Source: Bacteroidales bacterium UBA1725 (lineage in GTDB: Bacteria; Bacteroidota; Bacteroidia; Bacteroidales; UBA932). From it: a stretch of DNA of 26,903 nt. The translations under genes were made by a program, and so were the position numbers. Below the pieces are notes generated by a model. The model was not told the origin of the DNA and made no database searches. It was given only the letters and a program-made list of their open reading frames with translations. Each line of letters opens with the position of its first letter. The stretch's first letter is position 1. Below are positions 7,324-20,482 of the stretch, in pieces. Location of the stretch: positions 26,338-53,240 of the forward strand of contig DCIN01000042.1 in NCBI GenBank assembly GCA_002315815.1. The letters run 5' to 3'.

Positions 7324-8445
7324 CTATATGCTTTTCCTGTATGAACGCCGACGCATATATGGAACTGTTTCGTATTGATCGAACAGCGAATTCACCTTGA
7401 AGTTCTCTTCAAGTTGGGGATTAAGAATCATACGCTTGATTCCCTTCTTGATGCAATTGTCGTGTAAATACTTGAACATCAGTACACTGGCTCCCTTACC
7501 CTGATACTCGGGAAGAATTCCTATCATCAGAGCTTCGAGAGTGTCGTTCTTATTGAGAGCCCTGAGTATACGCAGAAGTCCAAACGGAAAAAGCCGACCC
7601 CCTGATTTCTTCACGGCCTTGGAAAGAGAGGGCACGCAGAACGCAAATCCCACAGGCTTGTCTTCGGAGTCAACACACACGGCGACGAAGTCCTTGACCA
7701 AAATCGGAATGTAGGTCTGAAGATATCTCTTTATCTGCCTGTCAGTGAGAGGAGTGAACTGGAAAAGCACAGAGAATGCCGTGTTGTAAAGGTGGAATAT
7801 ATCCATCCCATATTTCCGCGAAAGTTCCATTGTGCTCCTCGATTTGGCAATATGAATGTCGTAGCGTTTCTCTATGACATCGGCAAGTTTGAACATCGGA
7901 GGATATTCATCATTGATGATTGTCACTCTCTGTACCCAGTCAACATCTTTAGTGAAACCTGCAGCTGCAAGCATAGTATCATAGTAGGGATAGTTGTACA
8001 GACAGGTGAAGGGGCTGAGATTCTCGTATCCTTCCACGAGCAGCCCCTCCTTGTCCATATCTGTAAAACCCAGGGGACCCTTGGCTTCTTTGCAGCCGTG
8101 TTCACGTCCCCAGCTGATGACTGAGTCCAGCAATAAGTTCAAAACATCCTGATCCTCAATGAAGTCAAGCCAGCCGAACCTTACGGCAGTTCCATTCCAT
8201 TTCTCATTGGCCTTGTGATTGATGATAGCGGCCACACGCCCGACTGTCCGACCGTCCTGTCTGGCCAGGAACAGTTTGGATTCACAGAACTCGTATGCTC
8301 CGTTGGTCCTGGGGTTGAACGTATCGAATTCGTCATTCTCCAGAGCCGGGACCCAGTTCTGATTCCCTTCATAAAGTGTGTATGGAAAGCGGATGAATTC
8401 CTTGAGAAGTTTCCGCGAATCTACGCTGATTATGGATGTTTTCAT
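7324..8445 (-). CDS. GNAT-like N-acetyltransferase family protein
   Basis: The 373-residue product matches a widespread Bacteroidota family annotated as GNAT or N-acetyltransferase-like. Features are PYTLYEGNQNWVPAL near the N-terminus, the central GPLGFTDMDKEGLLVEGY, PYYDTMLAAAGF, and a C-terminal GNAT-type acetyl-CoA-binding segment around ALMIGILPEYQGKGASVLMF. Substrate is unknown. I chose ATG 8445 (MKTSIISVDSRKLLKEF) because a more upstream in-frame start at 8478 would add 11 atypical residues and overlap the outer-membrane factor gene. ATG 8445 follows that gene's stop by only two bases, so this is the last gene of the efflux operon. A role with the pump, for instance modifying an exported compound, is conceivable, but the family is found in many contexts. 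Confidence 0.75.
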   Translation of the reverse strand: MKTSIISVDSRKLLKEFIRFPYTLYEGNQNWVPALENDEFDTFNPRTNGAYEFCESKLFLARQDGRTVGRVAAIINHKANEKWNGTAVRFGWLDFIEDQDVLNLLLDSVISWGREHGCKEAKGPLGFTDMDKEGLLVEGYENLSPFTCLYNYPYYDTMLAAAGFTKDVDWVQRVTIINDEYPPMFKLADVIEKRYDIHIAKSRSTMELSRKYGMDIFHLYNTAFSVLFQFTPLTDRQIKRYLQTYIPILVKDFVAVCVDSEDKPVGFAFCVPSLSKAVKKSGGRLFPFGLLRILRALNKNDTLEALMIGILPEYQGKGASVLMFKYLHDNCIKKGIKRMILNPQLEENFKVNSLFDQYETVPYMRRRSYRKSI

Positions 8446-8447
8446 TA

Positions 8448-9788
8448 CTATTGCGTACTTCCGCCACCAACAGAACAATAGATTTTGCTTACCGCCTGTA
8501 ATTTTGCAGCCTTGTTGGCTATCAGAGCCAGCTTTGCATCGAAGAAATTGGTGTTGGCATACAGCACGTCGAGATAAGTCTTGTCCATACTGTTTTTCAT
8601 CAAGTATTCGGTGTCTTCTCTTGCCCTGTCAAGGGCATTGACTCTGGCGGTGTAGAACAGCTCCTTATCTGTGCAAGTATTGAGAAGAATGAACGCGTCA
8701 TTGACCTCTGTTCCTGCCTGCAGCAGAGTTCTCTGGAATTCCAGCCCGGCCTCACGCTGACGGCTTTTCGCAATTCTGAGCGCTGCGACACGGTTCCCGG
8801 AATTGAGAATGGGCTCAGTCAGAAGGGACTGTACCCAAAAGGCAAGTCCTGAAAACAGCCCGAGTTCTCCTTTTATCGTAAGGGCCGGGAAGAAGTCAAG
8901 AACTGCTCCGCGTCTGAGATAATGGGCGAGTTCCAGATTACGTTCAGCAGCCCTGACATCTGGACGGTTGGTAAGCAACAGCACCGGAAGTCCCGCCGAG
9001 ATATTCTGAGGAACAGTCTGGGATTCCAGTGTCCCTCTGTCGATCTTGGTACCAGGCTCATTGGCAATGAGTAAGTTGAGAGCGTTTTCGGTCTGTTTGA
9101 CCTTGGACTGCAAGTCGGTCAGGCTGGTCTTGATATTCTCGAGATTGGCCGTGTACTGATCCACAGCGATACGGTCTGCCGCGCCTGCATCCATCAGAGC
9201 CTCGACCGTCTTTACAGACTCCTCCCAAGACTTCTGCATATCAGCTGCCGTTGCAATCTGCGAATCCAGCATAAGCAGTGTGTAGTAGCAGGTTGCAACG
9301 TCGCAGATGAGTGAGGACTGTACTGCCTGACGGAAATCCTCCATCTGTTCAGCGCTGGCCTTTGCCGACTTGTGGTTGTTGATGTTGCGGAAAACGCCAA
9401 GGTTCCAATCGGATGTGAATGATACGTTGAAATTGTTCTGGGCTGGTGTTCCCGCATTGCCCTGAAGCATAGAAACACCGCTGACATTCAGAGTGGGATA
9501 GTAACTCAATGCTGCATTCTTCAACTTGGCCTCAGCCTGTTGAACGTGTTCAGCGGCTATGTTCAGATTTATGTTTCTGGAAATAGCACTGTCGATAAGT
9601 GTCTGGAGACAGGGATCGGTAAAAACATCCTTCCAGTCAAGAGAAGCCATCGAAGAGTCGGAAGAGGAAGCCGCGACATCTCCGAAAAGAGAGTCAGACA
9701 CTTCGCTGACTTTCTGATATCTGCCCAATGTGGAGCAGGATACGCAGGCCAGACATATCAATATGGCAAGCAGGTTATTCTTCTTCAT
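8448..9788 (-). CDS. Outer membrane efflux factor, TolC/OprM (NodT) family lipoprotein
   Basis: The 446-residue protein is the outer-membrane channel of a tripartite RND pump. It has a lipoprotein signal (hydrophobic run ending ACVSC, with Cys18 or Cys15 lipidated). It carries the duplicated OEP coiled-coil repeats with typical motifs: SLDWKDVFTDPCLQTLIDSA near the start, NLNIAAEHVQQAEAKL, TNRPDVRAAERNL about two-thirds along, and a repeat of the helical hairpin before a C-terminal that ends at a Gly-rich tail. ATG 9788 (MKKNNLLAILICL) is preferred over an in-frame GTG six bases upstream. It overlaps the pump gene by 14 bases. Length is normal for OprM-like proteins and I see no defect. Confidence 0.93.
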   Translation of the reverse strand: MKKNNLLAILICLACVSCSTLGRYQKVSEVSDSLFGDVAASSSDSSMASLDWKDVFTDPCLQTLIDSAISRNINLNIAAEHVQQAEAKLKNAALSYYPTLNVSGVSMLQGNAGTPAQNNFNVSFTSDWNLGVFRNINNHKSAKASAEQMEDFRQAVQSSLICDVATCYYTLLMLDSQIATAADMQKSWEESVKTVEALMDAGAADRIAVDQYTANLENIKTSLTDLQSKVKQTENALNLLIANEPGTKIDRGTLESQTVPQNISAGLPVLLLTNRPDVRAAERNLELAHYLRRGAVLDFFPALTIKGELGLFSGLAFWVQSLLTEPILNSGNRVAALRIAKSRQREAGLEFQRTLLQAGTEVNDAFILLNTCTDKELFYTARVNALDRAREDTEYLMKNSMDKTYLDVLYANTNFFDAKLALIANKAAKLQAVSKIYCSVGGGSTQ

Positions 9789-12700
9789 CGTCACTTACTT
9801 TTTTCATTTTGTCCTGTATTTTCTGGAATGTCGTGTACATCAAAGGCGTGATGTAGAGAAGGCCTACTGTTCCGACCAGTATTCCGACTATGGTACCCAG
9901 ACCGAGAGAGAAATTACCTCTACCGCCCACACCGTTGATTGATAGAACGAGTGGCAAAAGACCGATTACCATAGTGCCGACAGTCATCAGAATCGGCCTC
10001 AAACGGGCACTGGCTGCCTCTATGGCCGCTGTGTCAGTTTCCATACCGCCCTTGTGCCTTTCTACCGCATATTCGGTAATGAGGATTGCTGTCTTGGCCA
10101 GAAGTCCTATGAGCATAATGACACCGGTCTGCAGGTAGATGTTATTGTCCAGACCCACAAGCGAGGACACTCCGAATGAAGCGGCCAAACCTACAGGAAC
10201 TGCCAGAAGCACAGAGAGAGGAATCACGAGACTCTCGTATAGCGCGGCAAGAATGAGATAGATGATGAATACACAGAGAAGGAGGATGGCTCCGAGGCCG
10301 CCCTGGTTGTCCTGCTCTCTTGCCATTCCTGCAAAGTCGAGAGTGTAGCCTTCGGGCAGATTCTTGGCCGCTATGTCTTTAAGCGCTGCGATGGCTTCGC
10401 CTGTGCTCTTGTCGGAATTTACGCTTATGTTGATGGAGGTGAACTTGTTGAATGATGTCATAGAGTCCGGACCATAAACCCTCTTCAGGGAAACGAATGA
10501 ACTCAAAGGTGCCATTTCTCCATTTGCAGTACGGATGAAAGTGTTCTGAAGAGAGCTCTCGTCCCTTCTGCTGTCAGCGTTGCCCTGTACCATCACCTTG
10601 TAAACTTTGGCGAAGAGATTGATGTCTGAAACGTATGCCCCTCCATAGAAACTGCCGAGTTCGGAAAGCACGTCCTTGGGGCTGAGTCCCGCCCTGATGC
10701 ACTTGGCCACATTCACGGAAACTTCCCACTGGGGATAATCCATATTGAATGACATAAACGCAGAGAGACCGGCTTTTGAAGCTTCTTCGACAAAATCTGA
10801 GGCAACGCCGTAGAGATCATCAATAGTTCCTCCCCTGCGGTCCTGAATATATGCGTCAATACCGTTGCTGGTACCGTATCCGGGAATCATAGGAGTCGAG
10901 AAAATCATACAGTTGGCTTCCTCATATTTGGATGTGACGGCCAGCATATTGGCATAAACCTTCTCCAAAGTGGCATCGGAGCCTCGTTTTTCCCAGTCTT
11001 CAAGCTTGCAGAACATTAGGGCGGCTGAAGAATTGGCTCCGGCTATGAAACCATATCCTCCGGTTACAGAAAGACTCTCCACACCCTTGACGGTAAGAAG
11101 CTCGTTTCCGATTTGAGTGGCAAGTTTGTCGGTGGCGAAAAGGGAAGTGCCGGGAGGTGTGTTCACCTCGACGATGAGCAAACCTTTATCCTCTTCAGGT
11201 ACAAGTCCCGAGGGCATAGTCTTCATAAAGAACACGAGCAGGAATGCACCTATTGCGATGACAAGCCAGAACACAGGCTTTTTTCCCAAGCTGCCCTTGA
11301 GCGAATTGCCGTATTTCAAGCTGAACTTGTTGAAGAATCCGTCGAACCAGCGGGCATATTTCTGCTGGAAGGTGAGTTTCGCGCCAGGTTCCGGACGTTT
11401 GATGGGTTTGAGCATCAAAGAGCACATTGCCGGAACGGTTGTAAGCGCGTTGAGAGCGGAGATACCTACAGCCACTGCCATAGTGAGACCGAACTGACGG
11501 TAGAAGACACCGCTTGTTCCACCCATCATCGAGACGGGAAGGAATACTGCCATAAAAACAAGAGATGACGTGATTACCGGCAGGGCCACATCCTTGACGG
11601 CTTCTCTGGTGGCTTTGAACGGGGAAGTGATGCCTGAATCGAATTTCGCATGCACCGCTTCCACCACCACAATGGAATCGTCCACGACTGTGCCTATTAC
11701 CAGCACGAGGGCGAAAAGTGTGAGGAGGTTGATGGAGAACCCGGCCACCATCATAAATGCAAAGGTACCGATGAGGGATACCAAGATGCTTATGAAGGGG
11801 ATGATTGTGCTTCTGAAATCCTTGAGGAAAAGGAGAACGATGAGGATTACAAGGATGATGGCATCCCTGAGTGTATCAACAACCTGACGAATGGAAGCGA
11901 AAAGGAAGTCGTTTGTGTTCATCAGGGTCGCGATTTCGATGCCGCTGGGAGCTTCGGCTTTCGCCTGCTTGAGAACGGCTTCGATTTCCTTGTTGACCTT
12001 GGTTGCATTTGAACCTGCGGCCTGATAAGCAACACAGGTCACGCCGGGATGTCCATTGGCCTGTCCGGTGAACATATTAGTCTCGGTGCCAAGTTCAACC
12101 TTGGCAATATCCTTGAGTCTCAGAATATTTCCGCTTTGGTCAGCACGAATGACAATCTCCTCGAATTCCTCTATTGATTTGAGTCGTCCGGTATATTTCA
12201 TCGTGTATTGGAATGACTCGTCCGAGCCCTGTCCCAGAGTTCCTGTTGCAGCCTCGATATTCTGTGATGCAAGCACGCCCATTACATCTGAAGGATTCAG
12301 GCTGTGCTGCTGCAGAGATACGGGATCAAGCCAGATTCTCATCGAATAGTCGCTTCCGAACGACTGGAACTTGCCGACTCCGTTGATGAGCATTATCTGC
12401 GGCTTTATGTTGATGGAAGCGTAGTTCGAGAGGAATTTGTAGTCATAGCTGTCGTCGGGAGAGTAGATACAGAATACCTGGAGCATCGAGTTCTGCTTCT
12501 TCTGTACCGACACACCGACCTGCTTCACTTCAGCGGGAAGCAGGGACAGTGCCTTCTGCACCCTGTTCTGCACGTTGACCGCCGCCATATCGGCGTTGGT
12601 CCCAAGTTTGAAGACCACTTCTATGTCAGCGTTTCCTGCATTCGAAACGGATGACTTCATATAAAGCATATCCTCAACTCCGTTGATGTTCTCCTCGAGA

Positions 12701-12894
12701 GGCGTGATGACGGATTTGATGATGGTCTGGGCATCGGCCCCGTAGAATGAAGTCGAAACTTCGATGGTAGGAGGTGCGATGTCAGGGTACTGCTCGATTG
12801 GCAGCGACATCAGCCCGAGAACTCCCACGAGCACGATAAGCACGCTTATCACACCGGAGAGTATGGGCCTCTTTATTAAATTGTCGAGTTTCAT
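9775..12894 (-). CDS. RND efflux pump inner-membrane transporter (AcrB/MexB-like, HAE1 family)
   Basis: The 1039-residue protein is a full-length proton-driven RND pump. It begins with the usual cytoplasmic start and TM1 (KRPILSGVISVLIVLVGV) and LPIEQYPDIAPPTIEV. The proton-relay Asp pair is at 405-406 in GTVVDDSIVVVEA, and the TM10 Lys at 934 is in GLLAKTAIL, where the common Asn after Lys is Thr. Two large periplasmic porter/docking regions follow TM1 and TM7, with twelve membrane segments expected. It exports hydrophobic or amphiphilic compounds through the adaptor and outer-membrane factor encoded on either side. The adaptor gene ends four bases before its ATG. The acidic C-terminus SDDEEE overlaps the next gene. 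Substrate range cannot be read from the sequence. Confidence 0.96.
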   Translation of the reverse strand: MKLDNLIKRPILSGVISVLIVLVGVLGLMSLPIEQYPDIAPPTIEVSTSFYGADAQTIIKSVITPLEENINGVEDMLYMKSSVSNAGNADIEVVFKLGTNADMAAVNVQNRVQKALSLLPAEVKQVGVSVQKKQNSMLQVFCIYSPDDSYDYKFLSNYASINIKPQIMLINGVGKFQSFGSDYSMRIWLDPVSLQQHSLNPSDVMGVLASQNIEAATGTLGQGSDESFQYTMKYTGRLKSIEEFEEIVIRADQSGNILRLKDIAKVELGTETNMFTGQANGHPGVTCVAYQAAGSNATKVNKEIEAVLKQAKAEAPSGIEIATLMNTNDFLFASIRQVVDTLRDAIILVILIVLLFLKDFRSTIIPFISILVSLIGTFAFMMVAGFSINLLTLFALVLVIGTVVDDSIVVVEAVHAKFDSGITSPFKATREAVKDVALPVITSSLVFMAVFLPVSMMGGTSGVFYRQFGLTMAVAVGISALNALTTVPAMCSLMLKPIKRPEPGAKLTFQQKYARWFDGFFNKFSLKYGNSLKGSLGKKPVFWLVIAIGAFLLVFFMKTMPSGLVPEEDKGLLIVEVNTPPGTSLFATDKLATQIGNELLTVKGVESLSVTGGYGFIAGANSSAALMFCKLEDWEKRGSDATLEKVYANMLAVTSKYEEANCMIFSTPMIPGYGTSNGIDAYIQDRRGGTIDDLYGVASDFVEEASKAGLSAFMSFNMDYPQWEVSVNVAKCIRAGLSPKDVLSELGSFYGGAYVSDINLFAKVYKVMVQGNADSRRDESSLQNTFIRTANGEMAPLSSFVSLKRVYGPDSMTSFNKFTSINISVNSDKSTGEAIAALKDIAAKNLPEGYTLDFAGMAREQDNQGGLGAILLLCVFIIYLILAALYESLVIPLSVLLAVPVGLAASFGVSSLVGLDNNIYLQTGVIMLIGLLAKTAILITEYAVERHKGGMETDTAAIEAASARLRPILMTVGTMVIGLLPLVLSINGVGGRGNFSLGLGTIVGILVGTVGLLYITPLMYTTFQKIQDKMKKVSDDEEE

Positions 12895-12898
12895 AGAC

Positions 12899-14005
12899 TT
12901 AGTCGATTACCTGTATTTTCATACCGTCCATCAGACGGTTGGTTGTAGTAGTGATGACGTCACCTGCCTTGACAGGCATATTCCCTTCTGAATCAGGATA
13001 TATCGCCCACTGGCTGGCATTGAGCCTGGAAGCGGTCACCTCTGTCTGTAAGATAGTCCCGTCCTTTACCACGAACACGTAATATTTGTCCTGTATTTCC
13101 TTCATCGATGCTCTGGGAACTACTATCATATTGTCTTCGTTGATTCTGAGTATGACCTGACAGGAAGCGCCCGATAGAAGTTTCTTGTCGGGATTGGGGA
13201 ATATCGCCCTGGCGGGAATTGATCCTGTTTCGCTGGAAATGAGGCCGCTCAAAGAATGGAGTTTGCCCTCGTACGGATAATCTTCTCCGAGATTTGTCCT
13301 GAGAAGGAGGGGAATAGAAATATCCTTGGGTGTTTGGGTATTCGAGCTGAGCTGGAGATAGGTATTCTCAGAAATGGAGAAGTCAGCATATATGGAAGAG
13401 TTGTCCGACACTACAGTGAGGGGAGTGGTGATGGTTGTGCCTACCAGGCTTCCTACTCTGTAGGGAAGGGAACCTATGTAGCCTTTGCCCATCGTGCGTA
13501 CTTTAGTGAACGAGAGATTGTTTTCGGCATTCTTAAGGGCTGCCTCAGACTGCCCGAGTACGGCTTCAGCAGTCTTTACTTCATTTTCGGCCAACCTGAG
13601 CTGATATTTGCTGATGATGTCCTTGTCGAAAAGGTTCTTTTTGCTTTGGCAGGTGAGTTTTGCAGTTTCGAGCTGCGCCTTGGAAACCTCCACTTGGGCG
13701 AGTGCCGCATCATAGGCTGCCCGGTAGGGGACATCATCGATTTCAAACAGAATGTCACCACGGTTGACAAATTGTCCTTCAATTACTTTGACTGCAGTGA
13801 CCCTTCCGCTGACCTGAGGATAGATTGCAACATCCTGAAGACCTTTGACCGTAGCGGGGAAATTGTAATCAATGACACAAGAGGTGTCTTTGAGCGTGAT
13901 GGTGTGAACTTGAGTAAGCTGGACGGCAGAATCATCGCCGGAACCGCAGGAAGCCACAGAGAGTAACGCGGCACAGATTGCGGATAGTTTGATTTGATAA
14001 TTCAT
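12899..14005 (-). CDS. RND efflux periplasmic adaptor lipoprotein (AcrA/MexA family)
   Basis: The 368-residue protein has a clear lipoprotein signal (VASC, Cys20). Its core is the membrane-fusion-protein pattern: VAIYPQVSGRVTAVKVIEGQ and VNRGDILFEIDD (lipoyl half), a coiled-coil hairpin at about 95-170, the second lipoyl half with TKVRTMGKGYIGSLPYRVGSLV, then beta-barrel and membrane-proximal domains ending VKAGDVITTT. It bridges the inner-membrane pump and the outer-membrane factor encoded downstream in the same operon. It is the first gene of the operon. The 125-base region ahead of it carries an 11-bp tandem repeat and a palindrome but no recognisable regulator gene. Confidence 0.94.
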   Translation of the reverse strand: MNYQIKLSAICAALLSVASCGSGDDSAVQLTQVHTITLKDTSCVIDYNFPATVKGLQDVAIYPQVSGRVTAVKVIEGQFVNRGDILFEIDDVPYRAAYDAALAQVEVSKAQLETAKLTCQSKKNLFDKDIISKYQLRLAENEVKTAEAVLGQSEAALKNAENNLSFTKVRTMGKGYIGSLPYRVGSLVGTTITTPLTVVSDNSSIYADFSISENTYLQLSSNTQTPKDISIPLLLRTNLGEDYPYEGKLHSLSGLISSETGSIPARAIFPNPDKKLLSGASCQVILRINEDNMIVVPRASMKEIQDKYYVFVVKDGTILQTEVTASRLNASQWAIYPDSEGNMPVKAGDVITTTTNRLMDGMKIQVID

Positions 14006-14030
14006 TTTTGTAGTCTGTTTATTATCTATT

Positions 14031-14085
14031 TCTCTTTGTTATCTCTTTGTTATCTCTTTGTTATCTCTTTGTAATCTATTTGCAT
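14031..14085 (-). repeat. 11-bp tandem repeat in the RND operon leader
   Basis: On the plus strand three exact copies of TCTCTTTGTTA (14031-14063) are followed by TCTCTTTGTAA and a degenerate TCTATTTGCAT. On the coding (minus) strand the unit is TAACAAAGAGA. The array ends 26 bases before the adaptor ATG. A unit of 11 bases is close to one DNA helical turn, so copies present the same face. It could be a multi-site operator, or a slippage-prone element altering promoter spacing. No TAnnTTTG promoter box was found in this region. Confidence 0.85.
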
Positions 14086-14109
14086 TCCGTTCGTTTTCAC
14101 TAACACAAT

Positions 14110-14130
14110 GATTCACTTTACAAGTGAATC
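14110..14130. promoter_or_regulatory. Perfect 21-bp palindrome upstream of the RND operon
   Basis: Two 9-bp arms, GATTCACTT and AAGTGAATC, flank TAC. The site directly abuts the beta-galactosidase stop codon (14131-14133) and lies about 105 bases upstream of the adaptor ATG. Size and symmetry suit a dimeric repressor such as TetR/AcrR or MarR types that often control RND pumps. It is AT-rich and followed by no T-tract on either strand, so an intrinsic terminator is less likely. Confidence 0.5.
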
Positions 14131-19202
<5,072 letters not shown>

Positions 19203-19223
19203 ATCATCATATCTTATTGATTA

Positions 19224-19253
19224 CCAACTTATTTTTTTCTTTACTAAAGTTGG
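19224..19253. repeat. Weak inverted repeat across the purine phosphorylase stop codon
   Basis: Arms CCAACTT (19224-19230) and AAGTTGG (19247-19253) enclose a 16-base T-rich loop. There is no following T-tract in the minus direction, so it is a poor intrinsic terminator. It may be chance or a modest mRNA hairpin between the phosphorylase and esterase genes. Confidence 0.2.
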
Positions 19254-20065
19254 GAGATGAGCCGGTAAAATAATTCTGTCATAGTGTCAGCGGCCTTGTC
19301 CGCCTGCTTCACTACATCATCTCCGTCATTGAAGTTGCGCTCCAGATTTTCGAAGTTGCATTCGTTGGTTATAACCGACATTCCGAACACGCGCATCCCG
19401 CAGTGCCTGCCGACAATGACTTCGGGAACGGTGGACATTCCGAGAAGATCTGCCCCTATGGCGCGGTAGAAACGTACTTCAGCAGGGGTTTCGTAGGTGG
19501 GACCTGTACTGCCGAGATAGACGCCTTTGTGCAGGCTGACATTCATCTGAGCAGCAATCTGCATCGCCTTCTCCTGCAGTTCAAGGTCGTAGGCGCAGGT
19601 CATATCCGGAAATCTGGGTCCGAACTCGTCCCTGTTGGGACCTATAAGAGGATTGGGGAACAAGCAGATATGGTCCTTTATTATTGAAAGATCACCTGTA
19701 TGATAATCCGGATTGCAGGTACCGGCGGCGTTGGAAACGAACAGGTAACTGCATCCCAAGAGGCTCATCACCCGTATGGGAAGGGTCACAAGATCCATAG
19801 GATATCCCTCGTAATAATGGAACCGGCCCTGCATCGCCACGACGGTACGTCCGGAAATGGTGCCGATGATGAAGTTTCCTTTGTGCCCCACCGCCGTGGA
19901 CAAAGGAAACCCCGGAATCTCACGGTAGGGGATTATTAGAGGATCCTCTATCCTCTCAGCTACTTTTCCGAGTCCGCTTCCCAGTACAATTCCTGCAACG
20001 GGAACACGACCGCTGAGTCTATCCTTGATAAAATCAGCAGCCTGTTTGTAAATGGCACTATCCAT
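19244..20065 (-). CDS. punA: Purine-nucleoside phosphorylase, trimeric class I
   Basis: The 273-residue cytoplasmic enzyme cleaves purine nucleosides with phosphate to base plus ribose-1-phosphate for salvage. Motifs in order are the phosphate-binding GIVLGSGLGK, GHKGN, GRFHYYEGYP, SNAAGTCNPDY, GPTYETPAEVRF with the purine-binding Glu, GMSTVPEVIVGRHCGM and VITNEC. The Asn in ITN and the Glu in TYETPAE suggest 6-oxopurines (inosine, guanosine), as in PunA/human PNP, rather than the hexameric DeoD class. I start at ATG 20065. An in-frame TTG six bases upstream overlaps the DUF3276 stop and is less likely. It lies two bases after DUF3276, so the two are co-transcribed. Length is normal. Confidence 0.92.
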   Translation of the reverse strand: MDSAIYKQAADFIKDRLSGRVPVAGIVLGSGLGKVAERIEDPLIIPYREIPGFPLSTAVGHKGNFIIGTISGRTVVAMQGRFHYYEGYPMDLVTLPIRVMSLLGCSYLFVSNAAGTCNPDYHTGDLSIIKDHICLFPNPLIGPNRDEFGPRFPDMTCAYDLELQEKAMQIAAQMNVSLHKGVYLGSTGPTYETPAEVRFYRAIGADLLGMSTVPEVIVGRHCGMRVFGMSVITNECNFENLERNFNDGDDVVKQADKAADTMTELFYRLISQL

Positions 20066-20067
20066 AT

Positions 20068-20406
20068 TCAAAAATCTTTTTCTTTTACCTCCTCGACGAA
20101 TTCCCGATGTGGGATTTCACCCCCAAAGAAGTTGTTTTTTATGTATTCCACCACTTCGGCCAAGCCATCGGAAAACTTCTCGAAATCTTCCTTGTAGAGG
20201 AAAATCTTGTGTTTGTCGAATGAAAAACTGCCGTCAGGATTGTTGCGGCGTTTACTTTCCGTGATGGTCAGGTAATAGTCTTTCTGTCCCCTCGTTGACT
20301 TTACGTCAAAAAAATACGTACGCTTCCCCGCTCTGACAGGTTTTGAATACACGTCCTCCGCCTCATTGCCGTCAATGCGACCGTTTTCAAAATCATCCTT
20401 ATACAT
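20068..20406 (-). CDS. DUF3276 family PUR-domain nucleic-acid-binding protein
   Basis: The 112-residue protein is a small member of DUF3276 (PF11680), the bacterial PUR-alpha-like domain found in Bacteroidota and spirochaetes, where it binds single-stranded nucleic acid (BpuR of Borrelia is the known example). The diagnostic stretches are VYSKPVRAGKRTYFFDVK, DYYLTITESKRR and KHKIFLYKEDFEKF, giving the beta-beta-beta-beta-alpha fold. The start is ATG 20406 after a TACATTTG promoter box. It may regulate RNA locally or globally, but its target in this group is not established. It is the first gene of the minus-strand operon and is transcribed divergently from nusB. Confidence 0.92.
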   Translation of the reverse strand: MYKDDFENGRIDGNEAEDVYSKPVRAGKRTYFFDVKSTRGQKDYYLTITESKRRNNPDGSFSFDKHKIFLYKEDFEKFSDGLAEVVEYIKNNFFGGEIPHREFVEEVKEKDF

Positions 20407-20425
20407 AAAAATTGGTTTAGTTCAG

Positions 20426-20433
20426 CAAATGTA
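20426..20433 (-). promoter_or_regulatory. Promoter -7 box (TACATTTG) for DUF3276
   Basis: On the minus strand TACATTTG then C matches TAnnTTTG and lies 19 bases before the ATG at 20406. It is 22 bases from the opposing nusB box, so the two promoters are back to back and may interfere. No good -33 element was found. Confidence 0.5.
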
Positions 20434-20455
20434 AGTTTTTTTCTCTTTTCCTTGC

Positions 20456-20463
20456 TATATTTG
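20456..20463 (+). promoter_or_regulatory. Promoter -7 box (TATATTTG) for the nusB operon
   Basis: TATATTTG followed by CG matches the Bacteroidota -7 consensus and ends 19 bases before the nusB ATG at 20483, giving a very short leader of about 10-14 bases. The expected -33 position is a T-rich tract without TTG. Confidence 0.55.
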
Positions 20464-20482
20464 CGTGATTTTTTTGATAAAA

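Noticed and set aside
13256..13966. 236-codon open frame on the plus strand opposite the efflux adaptor
   Set aside because: The adaptor is a clear family member on the other strand, and this frame has no signal, motif or promoter.
14031..14085. CRISPR-like array
   Set aside because: The 11-bp units are directly adjacent with no spacers, too short for CRISPR repeats, and no cas genes are near.
14110..14130. Rho-independent terminator of the beta-galactosidase gene
   Set aside because: The stem is AT-rich (7 of 18 arm bases would have to carry the stability) and no T-tract follows on the minus strand. I keep it as a possible operator.
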